In this document: positions 1 to 8,778 of the stretch, piece after piece
Numbering within the stretch: the first letter of the stretch is position 1
Layout: each line of letters starts with the position of its first letter
NCBI GenBank assembly: GCA_963674625.2
Contig: CAXXXO010000003.1
Location: 186,001 to 250,000, forward strand
DNA length: 64,000 nucleotides
Reading direction: 5' to 3'
Source: JALHFZ01 sp963674625
GTDB lineage: Bacteria > Synergistota > Synergistia > Synergistales > Aminobacteriaceae
Notes under the pieces: generated by a model
Seen by the model: the letters and a program-made list of their open reading frames with translations, nothing else
What the model was told of the DNA's origin: nothing
The model's database searches: none
Translations under genes and position numbers: made by a program

Positions 1-1885
1 CCACCTGCTCCCGCCATCCTCTGTCGTCGATGGCCTCCAGGAGCGCGGCGATTCCGGGGTGCTCTCCGTACTCAGTTCGGTAGACCAGCTCGTAGGGCTC
101 TTCCGCCAGGGGAAGAAAATCGAGGCCGAGAGCATCGGCCGCCGACCTGATCCCGAGGGCGGCATCGGCGAAGCCGAGGGCGACGCGGTTGGCGGCGTCG
201 AAGTGGGTGGCGCACTGGGCTTCGTAGCCCCGGACGCTTTCGGGGGAAATTTTCTCGAGGGAAAGAAAATAATCGAGAAGGACGCGGGTTCCCGCACCGG
301 GCTGGCGGTTGATGATGGAGACATCTTCCCTGGCGAGGTCCGCCGCTGCAAGGATGTTCTTCGGATTGCCCTTTTTGAGGATCAGACCCTGCTGCCGGTA
401 AAAAAGGAGCTGGCGCCGGATTTCCGGGAGGCCGGGCTCGAAAAGCCCTTCGAGGAAGGGTGTATTGTATTCCCCGGTCTTTCCGTCCAGAAGGTGGCAG
501 GCGGCGGCATGGCACTCTCTGCGGAAAAGGGAGGCCAGACCCCCCATGCTGCCGACGGAGCGAAGGACCATATCCCCTCCCCTCCGCCGGGCGAAGGTGA
601 CGATCCGCTCGAAGGCCGGGTCGTTCGACCCGGAAAAGAGAATCCGCCGATCCCAGGGTATATCCCGGAGAAGCATGAGGGACAGGGGGCTTCCTTTCGG
701 TTTTTCGGCGCTTTCAAGGGGGAGGAGGGCGAGTCCGTCCGCCTCCGACAGGGGCAGAAGAGAGCCCGCGGCGGAGGGAAGGGCGTACCCCCGCTTTTTC
801 CCGTCGATTTCGACGCATCTGAAGCGGACCCATTCTTCCTTTCCCCGGGAGGACGAATAGGGGTGAAGAAGGGAGATTTCCGTCCTTCCCGCGGCGAGAG
901 CCGCCTCGGCAAGGACCGTCTCCCTGGAAAAGGTCCCCCTCGAGAGAATCTGAAGCAGGGGATAGACGATGGACCAGAGGATAACTGCCGTGGACATGGG
1001 GAAACCGGGAAGATTGACGAGGGGCTTTCCCCGGAAGAGGGCCGCTGCAGCCGGGCGGCCGGGCTTCATGAGGAGCCACCGGAACAGAGGCGTCCCCTTT
1101 CGCTCGAAGACCCTGAAGGTATGGTCCCGCTCCCCCTTCGCCGACCCCGCGCTCACGAGAATCAGATCGTACCGGGGGGCCTGTTCCTCCAGAAAGGAGC
1201 CGATTATCTCCGGATCGTCGGGGAGGCAGGGGGCCACGTCGAGAGGGAAACCCCATTGGATGAAATACCCTTTTCCGAGAAGGGAGTTTGTCTCTCCGAC
1301 CTGCCCCGGAAGAGGCTCCCCGGCCAGCCAGTCCCCGAGGGGCAGAATTTCATTTCCCGTGGGAATATAGAGGGTCTTTGGCAGGGCATACACCTGAACA
1401 CCGGCGACCCCGGCAGCGGCCAGGAGAGCGGAGAGAACAGGCGTCACCCTCTCCCCCTCCCTGGCGAGGACGGAACCGGAAAGGACATCCTCCCCGAGCG
1501 GGCGGACATTCTCTCCCGAGACTATGGATTTGATGACGGACAGGTCCCCGTTCTTCTCAATGGAAGCGTCCTCCGTCATGACCACTCCATCGAAAAGAGG
1601 GGGGATTTCTCCTCCCGTGTTTACCCAGGCAAACCTGCCCCCGGGGATGCAGACCGGAGAGGAGGGCAGCGCTCCGGCGGTGGCTTCGGAGGACAGGGCA
1701 TAGCCGTCCATGGCCGAGGCGTTGTAGTGGGGAACGTTTCTCAGGGCAATCACGTCTCCGGCCAGGGTCCTGCCGAAGGACTCCTGTAGAGAGCAGTGGA
1801 CGGAGGGGAGAACGCTGAAAGAGTGTTCCAGAATTTCCCATGCCCGGTCTAAAGAGATATGGAGAGCGTCTTTTACCAGAGCCAT
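1..1885 (-). CDS. MoeA-like molybdopterin protein fused to a periplasmic-binding-type domain (3' end outside window)
   Basis: Translated by hand from the ATG at 1885, this frame stays open for 628 codons to the window edge, so the C-terminus is missing. Residues 1 to about 400 follow the MoeA fold, with NASAMDGYA near residue 60, an SAGSAKGERDH segment where MoeA has its GGxSxGxxD loop, then MKPGRP and NLPGFPMS. From about residue 415 the protein changes to a substrate-binding fold like the C-terminal half of MoeA-PBP fusions found with molybdate or tungstate genes. MoeA inserts the metal into molybdopterin; the extra domain may sense or hand over the oxyanion (inference). The start overlaps the end of the upstream moeA by 13 bases, so the two are translationally coupled. 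Confidence 0.85.
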   Translation of the reverse strand, partial: MALVKDALHISLDRAWEILEHSFSVLPSVHCSLQESFGRTLAGDVIALRNVPHYNASAMDGYALSSEATAGALPSSPVCIPGGRFAWVNTGGEIPPLFDGVVMTEDASIEKNGDLSVIKSIVSGENVRPLGEDVLSGSVLAREGERVTPVLSALLAAAGVAGVQVYALPKTLYIPTGNEILPLGDWLAGEPLPGQVGETNSLLGKGYFIQWGFPLDVAPCLPDDPEIIGSFLEEQAPRYDLILVSAGSAKGERDHTFRVFERKGTPLFRWLLMKPGRPAAAALFRGKPLVNLPGFPMSTAVILWSIVYPLLQILSRGTFSRETVLAEAALAAGRTEISLLHPYSSSRGKEEWVRFRCVEIDGKKRGYALPSAAGSLLPLSEADGLALLPLESAEKPKGSPLSLMLLRDIPWDRRILFSGSNDPAFERIVTFARRRGGDMVLRSVGSMGGLASLFRRECHAAACHLLDGKTGEYNTPFLEGLFEPGLPEIRRQLLFYRQQGLILKKGNPKNILAAADLAREDVSIINRQPGAGTRVLLDYFLSLEKISPESVRGYEAQCATHFDAANRVALGFADAALGIRSAADALGLDFLPLAEEPYELVYRTEYGEHPGIAALLEAIDDRGWREQV

Positions 1886-3105
1886 ATTTCGGCCTCCTCT
1901 CCTTTCCGAAGGGTTTCGCTGGAGGGGGGAAGGCGGAAAAGCCCCTCGGCCTCGAAGAGCGCCTTTGAAAAAGATGACTGAATGGGGAGCGGGCGGACTT
2001 TTCCGCCGGAAAAAGCACAGGGGATGAATTCTTCAAGGCCTGTATGGCCGTAAAGAGGAGCGTCGAGGGGGAGAAAAATTTTTTTCCAGGGTTCCATGAC
2101 CTCTCCCCAGATCAGGGCTGAAAGAAGGGGAAGGAGAACCGTCCAGGCGGTGACGAAACAGGAAAAGGGGTGTCCCGGAAGGCCTATGACGAGCTTCTTC
2201 TCCTCCTTCATCCCGGCAATGAGGGTCGGTTTCCCGGGGGCCATGAGAATGCCCCGAACGAGCAGCCCCGGAGACGGCAGTGAGGCTAAAAGGGCTGAAC
2301 AGTGATCCCGGACGCTCACCGAAGATCCGCCGCTGAGAATGACCACGTCCCCAAGGGCGAGGGCGGCGGAGAGGGCTTTTTCCATCGGTTCCGGTGCATC
2401 GGGGACGATGCCCGCGAAGATGCTTTCATACCCTTCCTTCCGCAGAAGGGAGGAGAGAAGAAGAGAATTCACGTCCCGGAATTTTCCGGGCGAAAGGTTC
2501 ACCGTTTCCGGAGGAACGATCTCGTCCCCCGTACTGAGGATGACGATTCCGGGCCGGGGCGACTCGGGGGCGGTTTCTCCCGCCATGGCCAGAAGCCCGA
2601 AGGTCCGCCAGTCGATCTTTGCCCCCCCGGGGAGAAGGACGCTGTCTTTCGAAAATTCTTCGCCGGCCCGCAGGATATTTTCCCCCCTCTGAAGGGAGGC
2701 CCGGGCTTCAATCCAGTTCCCGGCTGAGTCTGCGTCCTCGGCCATCAGCACCCCGTCTGCCCCTTCGGGAAGAATTCCGCCGGTATGGATGACGGCGCAC
2801 TCCCCGCTCCTCAGGGCGAAGTCAGGCATTCCTCCCATGGGAACCTCGCCGGCAACCCGGAGAAAAGCGGGTGCTCCGGATCCCGCGCCGAAAGTATCGG
2901 CGCTTCTCACGGCGTAGCCGTCCCTGGTGGACCGGGAGTAAGGAGGGTAATCCTCCGCCGCTCTCAGGGTTTTCATCAGACGGCCCGTTTCGCCGCCTCC
3001 GGGTGTCAGCTTGCGGGTTTTCACAGGCCAGGGAAAGGAGAGGGCCTCGGCCGTACTGGCTATAGCCCTCTCCCGGGGCATCAGTTCCTCAACGAATCCC
3101 GCCAT
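1873..3105 (-). CDS. moeA: Molybdopterin molybdenumtransferase MoeA
   Basis: A 410-residue cytoplasmic protein of usual MoeA length, catalysing metal insertion into adenylylated molybdopterin. Seen motifs are STRDGYAV near the N-terminus, LSGGSSVSVRDH (the GGxSxGxxD-type loop), MAPGKPT and IGLPGHPFS. The ATG at 3105 is preceded by an AGGACGGG ribosome-binding site; an upstream in-frame start at 3159 would overlap the SPOR gene and has no better site. It is followed directly by the second, PBP-fused MoeA. Tandem moeA genes are common in anaerobes that use tungsten or molybdenum enzymes, and the pair may divide the two metals (inference). Confidence 0.92.
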   Translation of the reverse strand: MAGFVEELMPRERAIASTAEALSFPWPVKTRKLTPGGGETGRLMKTLRAAEDYPPYSRSTRDGYAVRSADTFGAGSGAPAFLRVAGEVPMGGMPDFALRSGECAVIHTGGILPEGADGVLMAEDADSAGNWIEARASLQRGENILRAGEEFSKDSVLLPGGAKIDWRTFGLLAMAGETAPESPRPGIVILSTGDEIVPPETVNLSPGKFRDVNSLLLSSLLRKEGYESIFAGIVPDAPEPMEKALSAALALGDVVILSGGSSVSVRDHCSALLASLPSPGLLVRGILMAPGKPTLIAGMKEEKKLVIGLPGHPFSCFVTAWTVLLPLLSALIWGEVMEPWKKIFLPLDAPLYGHTGLEEFIPCAFSGGKVRPLPIQSSFSKALFEAEGLFRLPPSSETLRKGEEAEIWLW

Positions 3106-3142
3106 GGGGTTCCCGTCCTTTCTCTCCGGCGCAGCCGTCTTT

Positions 3143-3823
3143 TCAGCGGACCTCGACAACGAGCACGGGAAACCCGGCCTTTTGAAGTTTTTCCGACAGG
3201 TTTTCGGCGGAAAGACGCTCTTTTCCCGCCGGCACAGTTACCCTGTAAAAAGTCTTTCCCCCCACCACTGCCGTGGTGACGGCGGAGGAAAACCCCGATT
3301 TAGAAGCCTGCTGCCGGAGGGATTCCGCCGATTCCTTCGTGGAAAAGGCCCCGATCTGAACTCCCCATCGGCTTGCTTCCGCAGAAGGGGCTCCCTGCTT
3401 TTCGGAAGGTCCGGGGGTCTTCGCAGGAGCCGCCTTTTTTGACTCCTTTTCGGGCGTCTTTTCCGGCGGAGCGGCGATGGGCGATTCCTCTTTTGACGCA
3501 GGAATTTCTTCCCGGGAGGATCCGGCAGGAACTGCGAGGGCTATTTCCCCCCCGCTTTTCCCGGCCGTCTTTTGGTCCGCTGCCGGAGAGGAGTTGACGG
3601 GAAGGGCAGCAACGGGTTTTTCCGTTGTCTTTTGAGGAGATGCCGGGCTCGTCCGGGCAACGGGGGGATTGTAGGACCGGCTTTTGTCTCCGGAAAGAAA
3701 AAACATTTTGACCCCTACAATGAGAAGCCCCACCGCCACAAGGCCTATCACCGGCAGCATGATATCCCCGAAGGGGACGACGGAACGCTTCTCCTTCAAC
3801 CTCCGGCTTTCTCTCGTGGCCAT
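3143..3823 (-). CDS. SPOR-domain membrane protein
   Basis: A 226-residue protein with a short basic cytoplasmic N-terminus, one transmembrane helix (about residues 22-42, FGDIMLPVIGLVAVGLLIVG), a long Pro/Ala/Lys-rich linker, and a C-terminal SPOR domain from about residue 150 (RWGVQIGAFSTKESAESLRQ...). SPOR domains bind denuded glycan at the septum, so a role at the division site fits its place after ftsZ. The ATG at 3823 follows an AGGAGGGA site; the longer frame from 3895 would run through the hairpin at 3865-3893. No enzymatic domain is visible. Confidence 0.85.
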   Translation of the reverse strand: MATRESRRLKEKRSVVPFGDIMLPVIGLVAVGLLIVGVKMFFLSGDKSRSYNPPVARTSPASPQKTTEKPVAALPVNSSPAADQKTAGKSGGEIALAVPAGSSREEIPASKEESPIAAPPEKTPEKESKKAAPAKTPGPSEKQGAPSAEASRWGVQIGAFSTKESAESLRQQASKSGFSSAVTTAVVGGKTFYRVTVPAGKERLSAENLSEKLQKAGFPVLVVEVR

Positions 3824-3864
3824 ATTTTTATCTCCCTCCTTTACGCAAAGGTCTGAAATAAACG

Positions 3865-3893
3865 GGCAGGAATCCTCCGGGAAGATTCCTGCC
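3865..3893 (-). terminator. Hairpin after ftsZ
   Basis: Ten-base perfect arms (GGCAGGAATC / GATTCCTGCC) around a 9-base loop, followed on the minus strand by CGTTTATTTC. It lies between ftsZ and the SPOR gene. The T-run is weak, so it may only attenuate read-through from the dcw cluster. Confidence 0.5.
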
Positions 3894-3967
3894 ACACAAT
3901 ATCCGACAAGAGGAGGATTGCTGCTCCTTCTCCGGAATCTGCCCAGAAAAAACCGGCCGGAAAGAGG

Positions 3968-5119
3968 TTATTTTCCGCTCTTCTGGTTTTTCCGTATTAT
4001 GGACGGAATGTCGTAAGGGGCCTTGGGAACGCCGTTCATGGTGAATATATCCTCCTCCTGGGCAGGAAGGACCTCCGTCTCCTCGAGAACGACCCCCGCC
4101 GTTTTGCTCTTCTGGACGGTCTTCGGAAAATTGGTCATGGTCCTTTTTTCCTTCTCCGCAGAAAATCCCGTGGCGATCACGGTGATCTGAATTTTGTCAG
4201 ACATGTCCTCCGAGACCGTATGCCCCCAGATGACAATGGCATCCGGATCGGCCGTCTCGGTGATGATCTGGGCGGCCTTGCGTATCTCGTGAATTCCGAG
4301 ATCCGTGCCTCCCGTAATGTTGAAGAGAATTCCCTTGGCACCCTTCATGGGAACGGACATCAGGGGAGACTTGATAGCCGTCTTTGCGGCTATTTCTGCC
4401 CGGTTTTCTCCTTCTCCCGATCCGATCCCCATGATGGCAGAACCGGCCTTCTGCATCACGGTCCGGACGTCCGCGAAGTCCACGTTGATGAGACTGGGCT
4501 TCAGTATGAGGTCCGTCACTCCCTGGACTGCCTGGCGGAGCACTTCATCGGCGAGGCGATAGGCCTCGGAGTGTTTCGTTTTTTCATCCGTCAGCTCGAG
4601 AAGGCGGTCGTTCTCTACAACCAGCAGGGCGTCCACCTTTTCTTTCAGTTCCGCGATGCCTTCCGAGGCCTGTTTGCGTCTCCTGTTCATTTCGAAGGAG
4701 AAGGGAAAGGTCACCACGGCGACCACCAGAGCTCCGGACTCTCTCGCCACCTCTGCGATGATCGGCGTGGCTCCTGTTCCCGTGCCGCCTCCCATGCCCG
4801 CGGTGAGAAAGACCATATCGGCTCCCGCAACGGCCTCGCGTATCTTGTCCAGCGACTCTTTGGCGCTGTTTGCCCCGATGGCGGGATCAGAACCCGCTCC
4901 GAGCCCCTTCGTCAGTTTTTCTCCGAGGGGAATTTTCGTCGTGGCCTGAGAGAGCTGCAGTGCACCCACATCAGTGTTCGCAGCTATGAAATGAACTCCG
5001 TCCACCCCGCTGCGGATAATGTGGTTCAGGGCATTTCCTCCCCCCCCTCCTACCCCGATGACTTTAATTTCTTCTCTATGAGGCCTCGGAGTGTCCGTTA
5101 CCTGGAATACATGCTCCAT
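3968..5119 (-). CDS. ftsZ: Cell division GTPase FtsZ
   Basis: A 383-residue tubulin homologue that polymerises into the Z-ring. The nucleotide-binding glycine-rich stretch GVGGGGGNALN near residue 25 and the tubulin signature GMGGGTGTG near residue 110 are intact. The C-terminal tail ends DIPSIIRKNQKSGK, matching the conserved peptide that binds FtsA and other partners. The ATG at 5119 (MEHVFQV...) follows AGGAAAG; the frame extends to 5155 without a better start. It is the last gene of the dcw cluster, 36 bases after ftsA. Confidence 0.97.
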   Translation of the reverse strand: MEHVFQVTDTPRPHREEIKVIGVGGGGGNALNHIIRSGVDGVHFIAANTDVGALQLSQATTKIPLGEKLTKGLGAGSDPAIGANSAKESLDKIREAVAGADMVFLTAGMGGGTGTGATPIIAEVARESGALVVAVVTFPFSFEMNRRRKQASEGIAELKEKVDALLVVENDRLLELTDEKTKHSEAYRLADEVLRQAVQGVTDLILKPSLINVDFADVRTVMQKAGSAIMGIGSGEGENRAEIAAKTAIKSPLMSVPMKGAKGILFNITGGTDLGIHEIRKAAQIITETADPDAIVIWGHTVSEDMSDKIQITVIATGFSAEKEKRTMTNFPKTVQKSKTAGVVLEETEVLPAQEEDIFTMNGVPKAPYDIPSIIRKNQKSGK

Positions 5120-5155
5120 TTTTTCTTTCCTCCCCAAAGATCCGGAATGCGGCAC

Positions 5156-6472
5156 TCAGAAAAGCTCCTTGAGCGATTTTTTCAGATACTCGATAAAGGC
5201 GCGGAAGCCCATGCCTCCTCCTTTGCCTGCCGCCTTGCGGTCATTCTTCGCACCAAGCTGCTGGGAAAGAAGGGCGGAGCCGGAACGGAGGTGGGAGACG
5301 GGCGTCTCGATAAACCGGTAGGGATTTCTCTCCTTGCTTGTCATATACCGGATGATGCCGGCCGCAGTAGTATATTCGCAGTCGTTTCTTCCCGGGGGCA
5401 TCTGGTACATATCGAGGGGTTCCGCCACCCGTACGGGAAGATTCAGCATTTCCGACGCGTAGGTCTCGATTCCCGGTGTTTTGGCCACTCCGCCTGAGAG
5501 GACGATCCCTGCGGGGAACATATGCAGGCTGTACTCGGCGATCTGGTGGGAGACATATTCGCCGAAGAGTTCTTCGAGTCTGCATGTCACCACCTCCGAG
5601 GCCTCCCGTATGTTGAAGGTCTTCGTTCTGCCCCGGACATCCACGTCAAGCTCCTGCTCCTCGTTTTCTTCGTCGCTCAGGGAGACCATTTTCTTGATCT
5701 CCTCCGCCTTGCTGATCGGAATTTTCATGATGTACGCGAGGTCGTTGGTGATATGGTCGCCCCCTATGGGGATTACGGAGAGCTTCACCGGGCGTCCGTC
5801 GGTGTACAGGGCAAGACCGGTCGTTCCTCCGCCGATGCACAGGGAGATGACCCCGGCCCGGGTCTCCTCGTCCGTCAATGCGCCGAGGGCGCTGGCAAGA
5901 GATTTAATGACGAGGCCGTTCACCTCCACCCCTGCGCTTTCGACGCAGTTGATGATGTTCTGCACCACCGTGGTGGGAATGATGACGGACTGAAGTTCCA
6001 TTTCAAGGCGGATCCCCGTCATGCCAAGGGGGTCGTCGATGCCGGAGTTTCCGTCAATTGAATATTTTACCGGGATGGTATGGAGGGTGAGACGGTTGGT
6101 GGGAATGGACAGTTCACTCTGGGCAGCTTCTATAACCCGTTCCACATCGGCTATGGAGACCTGGCGGGGAGTTCTTCCGAGGGAGACCATCCCTCTCGAC
6201 GTGACCGATGCCACATCCAGTCCGCTGAAGGCGATAGTGGCTTCGGTGATCTCGAACCCGACCATGTTCTCGGCATCTTTTACAGCCTGGCGGACAGACC
6301 GGACAGCCTGTTCGAGGTTTATGATAAGCCCTTTTCGAATTCCCTGAGAGGGAGCAAAGCCGACGCCGATGATCTGCGCCTCCTGGAATCGTGAATCCCG
6401 CTCCGCGACAATCACCGCTATTTTGCTCGTACCAAGATCCAGTCCCACGAGTATTTCCGGCTCTTTGTACAC
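5156..6472 (-). CDS. ftsA: Cell division protein FtsA
   Basis: A 438-residue actin-like ATPase that tethers FtsZ to the membrane. The N-terminus carries the phosphate-1 motif GLDLGTSKIAVIV, followed by the FtsA-specific 1C domain and a second nucleotide motif (LCIGGGTTGLAL). The C-terminus ends in FIEYLKKSLKELF, an amphipathic membrane-targeting helix typical of FtsA. The start is GTG at 6472, directly after the ftsQ stop codon, so the two genes are coupled. ftsZ follows. Confidence 0.96.
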   Translation of the reverse strand: MYKEPEILVGLDLGTSKIAVIVAERDSRFQEAQIIGVGFAPSQGIRKGLIINLEQAVRSVRQAVKDAENMVGFEITEATIAFSGLDVASVTSRGMVSLGRTPRQVSIADVERVIEAAQSELSIPTNRLTLHTIPVKYSIDGNSGIDDPLGMTGIRLEMELQSVIIPTTVVQNIINCVESAGVEVNGLVIKSLASALGALTDEETRAGVISLCIGGGTTGLALYTDGRPVKLSVIPIGGDHITNDLAYIMKIPISKAEEIKKMVSLSDEENEEQELDVDVRGRTKTFNIREASEVVTCRLEELFGEYVSHQIAEYSLHMFPAGIVLSGGVAKTPGIETYASEMLNLPVRVAEPLDMYQMPPGRNDCEYTTAAGIIRYMTSKERNPYRFIETPVSHLRSGSALLSQQLGAKNDRKAAGKGGGMGFRAFIEYLKKSLKELF

Positions 6473-7288
6473 TTATTTCCCGCTCCCTTCCTTACCGCCG
6501 CCCTGCACGCTTCTGACGATGATCCTGTCTGAATATGTGGTGTCTATTATAATGTCTTCACCGGAAAATTGTAACTGCTGAAGAATCTGGGAAAGGGCGG
6601 AAAAAATCTCCCCCCATCGTTTCCGGTCTCCGGTGAAGAGCAGGCGAACGGTTTTTTTCTGAAGCTGCCAGAAGACCTCGAGCAGATACTGCCCCTCTCT
6701 TCTCGAAACCATCATTTTCTCCATTCGGGAGAACCATTCGGCGGAGGAGAGGCCGCCGATCCAAGCCGCCAAAATTTCTGTCGGAAAGACGGAATTGCTC
6801 ACAACCTGTCCTTCCTCGAGAGGCCCCTCGGGAGATGGAAAGGAATCCGCCAGCACAACGGGAGGAGAGGAAGGTGGATGAATTCCCGAGAGCCTTGAAT
6901 TCAGAAAGTGATCTTTTCTCCAGATCAATCCTTCTCTCGAGAGATAAAAATCCCTCTCCTGCCATCGAAGAAGAATCCACGGCAGGAGGGGCTTCAGCTC
7001 GACTTCGAAGGAACGAAGTCCCTTCCTGCTGATGGCCACAGAAAGAGGCGCCTGCATTTCAAGTTTTCGCCCTAGATCCTCGCGGCGAAGAAGGAAGAGC
7101 GGCCAGAACCGGACCATGTCGGGTTCGAGGTTCTTCCAGAAAAGACTTTCCGCCACGGGGTCATCCCCGATGATCCTCAGTTCTCCGAGAGAGAGGAACT
7201 GGTCGAAGTTCTCCCAGGAGGCAGCGGCTCCGGCGAAAAGAGCCGTCATGAGAAGAAAAAATATCCAACGCCTCATAATCCCGATCAC
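6473..7288 (-). CDS. ftsQ: FtsQ/DivIB-like division protein
   Basis: A 271-residue protein with a short cytoplasmic tail, one N-terminal transmembrane helix (WIFFLLMTALFAGAAAS) and an extracytoplasmic remainder. Sequence similarity to FtsQ is weak to the eye; the call rests on topology, length and position between murC and ftsA, where ftsQ sits in most dcw clusters. FtsQ links the Z-ring to the FtsL/FtsI/FtsW synthase. The GTG at 7288 has a GAGGG upstream; an ATG at 7276 is an alternative four codons in. Confidence 0.72.
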   Translation of the reverse strand: MIGIMRRWIFFLLMTALFAGAAASWENFDQFLSLGELRIIGDDPVAESLFWKNLEPDMVRFWPLFLLRREDLGRKLEMQAPLSVAISRKGLRSFEVELKPLLPWILLRWQERDFYLSREGLIWRKDHFLNSRLSGIHPPSSPPVVLADSFPSPEGPLEEGQVVSNSVFPTEILAAWIGGLSSAEWFSRMEKMMVSRREGQYLLEVFWQLQKKTVRLLFTGDRKRWGEIFSALSQILQQLQFSGEDIIIDTTYSDRIIVRSVQGGGKEGSGK

Positions 7289-7347
7289 TCACCATCTGCC
7301 CGAGGGCTTTTGATGCTCACCGCGGCGGGCAGACGGGCGGTTCCGCT

Positions 7348-8778
7348 TCACACCGTAACGTGAACAACCTCTGCTTTTGCCCTTTCGAGAAAGAGCTCTC
7401 CCACAGCGGAGACATCCCCCGCCCCGATAGTCAGCAGGATGTCCCCTTCAAGGATCCGTCCGCGGAGGTCCTCAGCCCCCTGCTCGAGAGAGCCGCACAG
7501 CACGTACTCTAGGCCGGGTTCGCCCTTGAGGAGATTGCCGATAAGTTCGGAGGTTACCCCTTCAAGCGGCTCTTCGTCTGCCTGGAAGATGGGAAGGAGA
7601 AGCACCGTATCCGCCGTGGAAAGGACTGAGGCGAAATCCCGGTAAAGGGCCTTCGTCCGGGTAAACCGGTGGGGCTGGAAAACGACCCGGATCGGCCTTC
7701 CGGGAAACATTCCGTCGAGGGCGGAAAGGGTTGCCGCGATTTCTCGCGGATGATGGCCGTAATCGTCGTAGACGTCGATGCCGTTGACCTGGCCGAGGTG
7801 CTGCAGCCGTCTTTTTGCCCCCTTGAAATCCTTGAGGGTTCTGCGGATCATGGCGGACGGAATGCCGAGGCGATGAGCGACAGCATAGGCCGCCATGGCG
7901 TTCAGAACGTTGTGCTCCCCTGAAACGGAGAGTTCAAGCTCGTCGAAGGGCTTCCCTTCATGGGCGAGAGAGAAGGTCGCCCCGCCTCCCTCGAGATGGC
8001 AGACATTGTAGGCTCCCCAATTCCATCCGAGTCCCCATCCGTAGGTTATAAAACTGTCGGGAGAAAAGCCTTTTGAACAGAGGATCTGCTGCACTCCGGC
8101 ATCCTCACCGCAGACCACCCGGATTCCCCCCTCTTTGAGATTGCCGAGAAATCGGGAAAAAGCCGCAAGAACACTTTCGAAGGTCGGATAATGATTGACA
8201 TGGTCCCAGTCGGCATTGGTCACGACCGCGATGTCGGGATGGAACAATTCGAAGGAGCCGTCGCTCTCGTCGAGCTCGGCAACCATGCAGGGGCCGTCGC
8301 CGAGTTTTGCGTTCACCCCTATGTCGCACAGTTCGCCGCCGATGGCCAGGGTCGGGTGATGACCCGCCTGCTCGAGAATGAGAGAGATCATGGAGGATGT
8401 AGTGGTCTTTCCGTGGGTTCCCGCCACTCCGATGCCGAACCGTGAGTCGAAGAGCCAGCTCAGTACTTCTCCTCTTTTTGCTACAGCTACGCCCCGGCTT
8501 CTGGCCGAGGTGATTTCCTCGTTGTCATCCGGGATGGCGCTGCTGTAGATGAGAAGATCGGGAAGAAATTTGTCCATGTGGGCGCGGCCATGGCCGAGCA
8601 CGACGGCAATTTCTTCTTTGAGTACCTTGTCTATATATGAAGTATGGCTCATATCGCAGCCGCTCACTTCGTACCCAAGTTCCGCAAGCAGGAGAGCAAG
8701 GCCGCTCATTCCGGCGCCGCCGATACCCATGAGATGAATCCGGCAGATACCCTCCAAATGTGGTATTGAGGTTTTCAC
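7348..8778 (-). CDS. murC: UDP-N-acetylmuramate--L-alanine ligase MurC
   Basis: A 476-residue Mur ligase that adds the first amino acid of the stem peptide. Visible are the N-terminal nucleotide fold IHLMGIGGAGMSGLA, the ATP-binding GVAGTHGKTTTSSM, and the central NADWDHVNHY segment. The GTG start at 8778 overlaps the murG stop by 4 bases (GTGA). In many bacteria murC is followed by murB and ddl before ftsQ; here only about 60 bases separate it from the ftsQ-like gene. Confidence 0.96.
   Translation of the reverse strand: MKTSIPHLEGICRIHLMGIGGAGMSGLALLLAELGYEVSGCDMSHTSYIDKVLKEEIAVVLGHGRAHMDKFLPDLLIYSSAIPDDNEEITSARSRGVAVAKRGEVLSWLFDSRFGIGVAGTHGKTTTSSMISLILEQAGHHPTLAIGGELCDIGVNAKLGDGPCMVAELDESDGSFELFHPDIAVVTNADWDHVNHYPTFESVLAAFSRFLGNLKEGGIRVVCGEDAGVQQILCSKGFSPDSFITYGWGLGWNWGAYNVCHLEGGGATFSLAHEGKPFDELELSVSGEHNVLNAMAAYAVAHRLGIPSAMIRRTLKDFKGAKRRLQHLGQVNGIDVYDDYGHHPREIAATLSALDGMFPGRPIRVVFQPHRFTRTKALYRDFASVLSTADTVLLLPIFQADEEPLEGVTSELIGNLLKGEPGLEYVLCGSLEQGAEDLRGRILEGDILLTIGAGDVSAVGELFLERAKAEVVHVTV

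Noticed and set aside
59..1789. Long plus-strand frame of 576 codons
   Set aside because: It is the antisense shadow of the PBP-fused MoeA gene; its product is low-complexity and matches nothing.
4220..5497. Long plus-strand frame opposite ftsZ and ftsA
   Set aside because: It is an antisense shadow of two certain genes on the minus strand in G+C-rich DNA.
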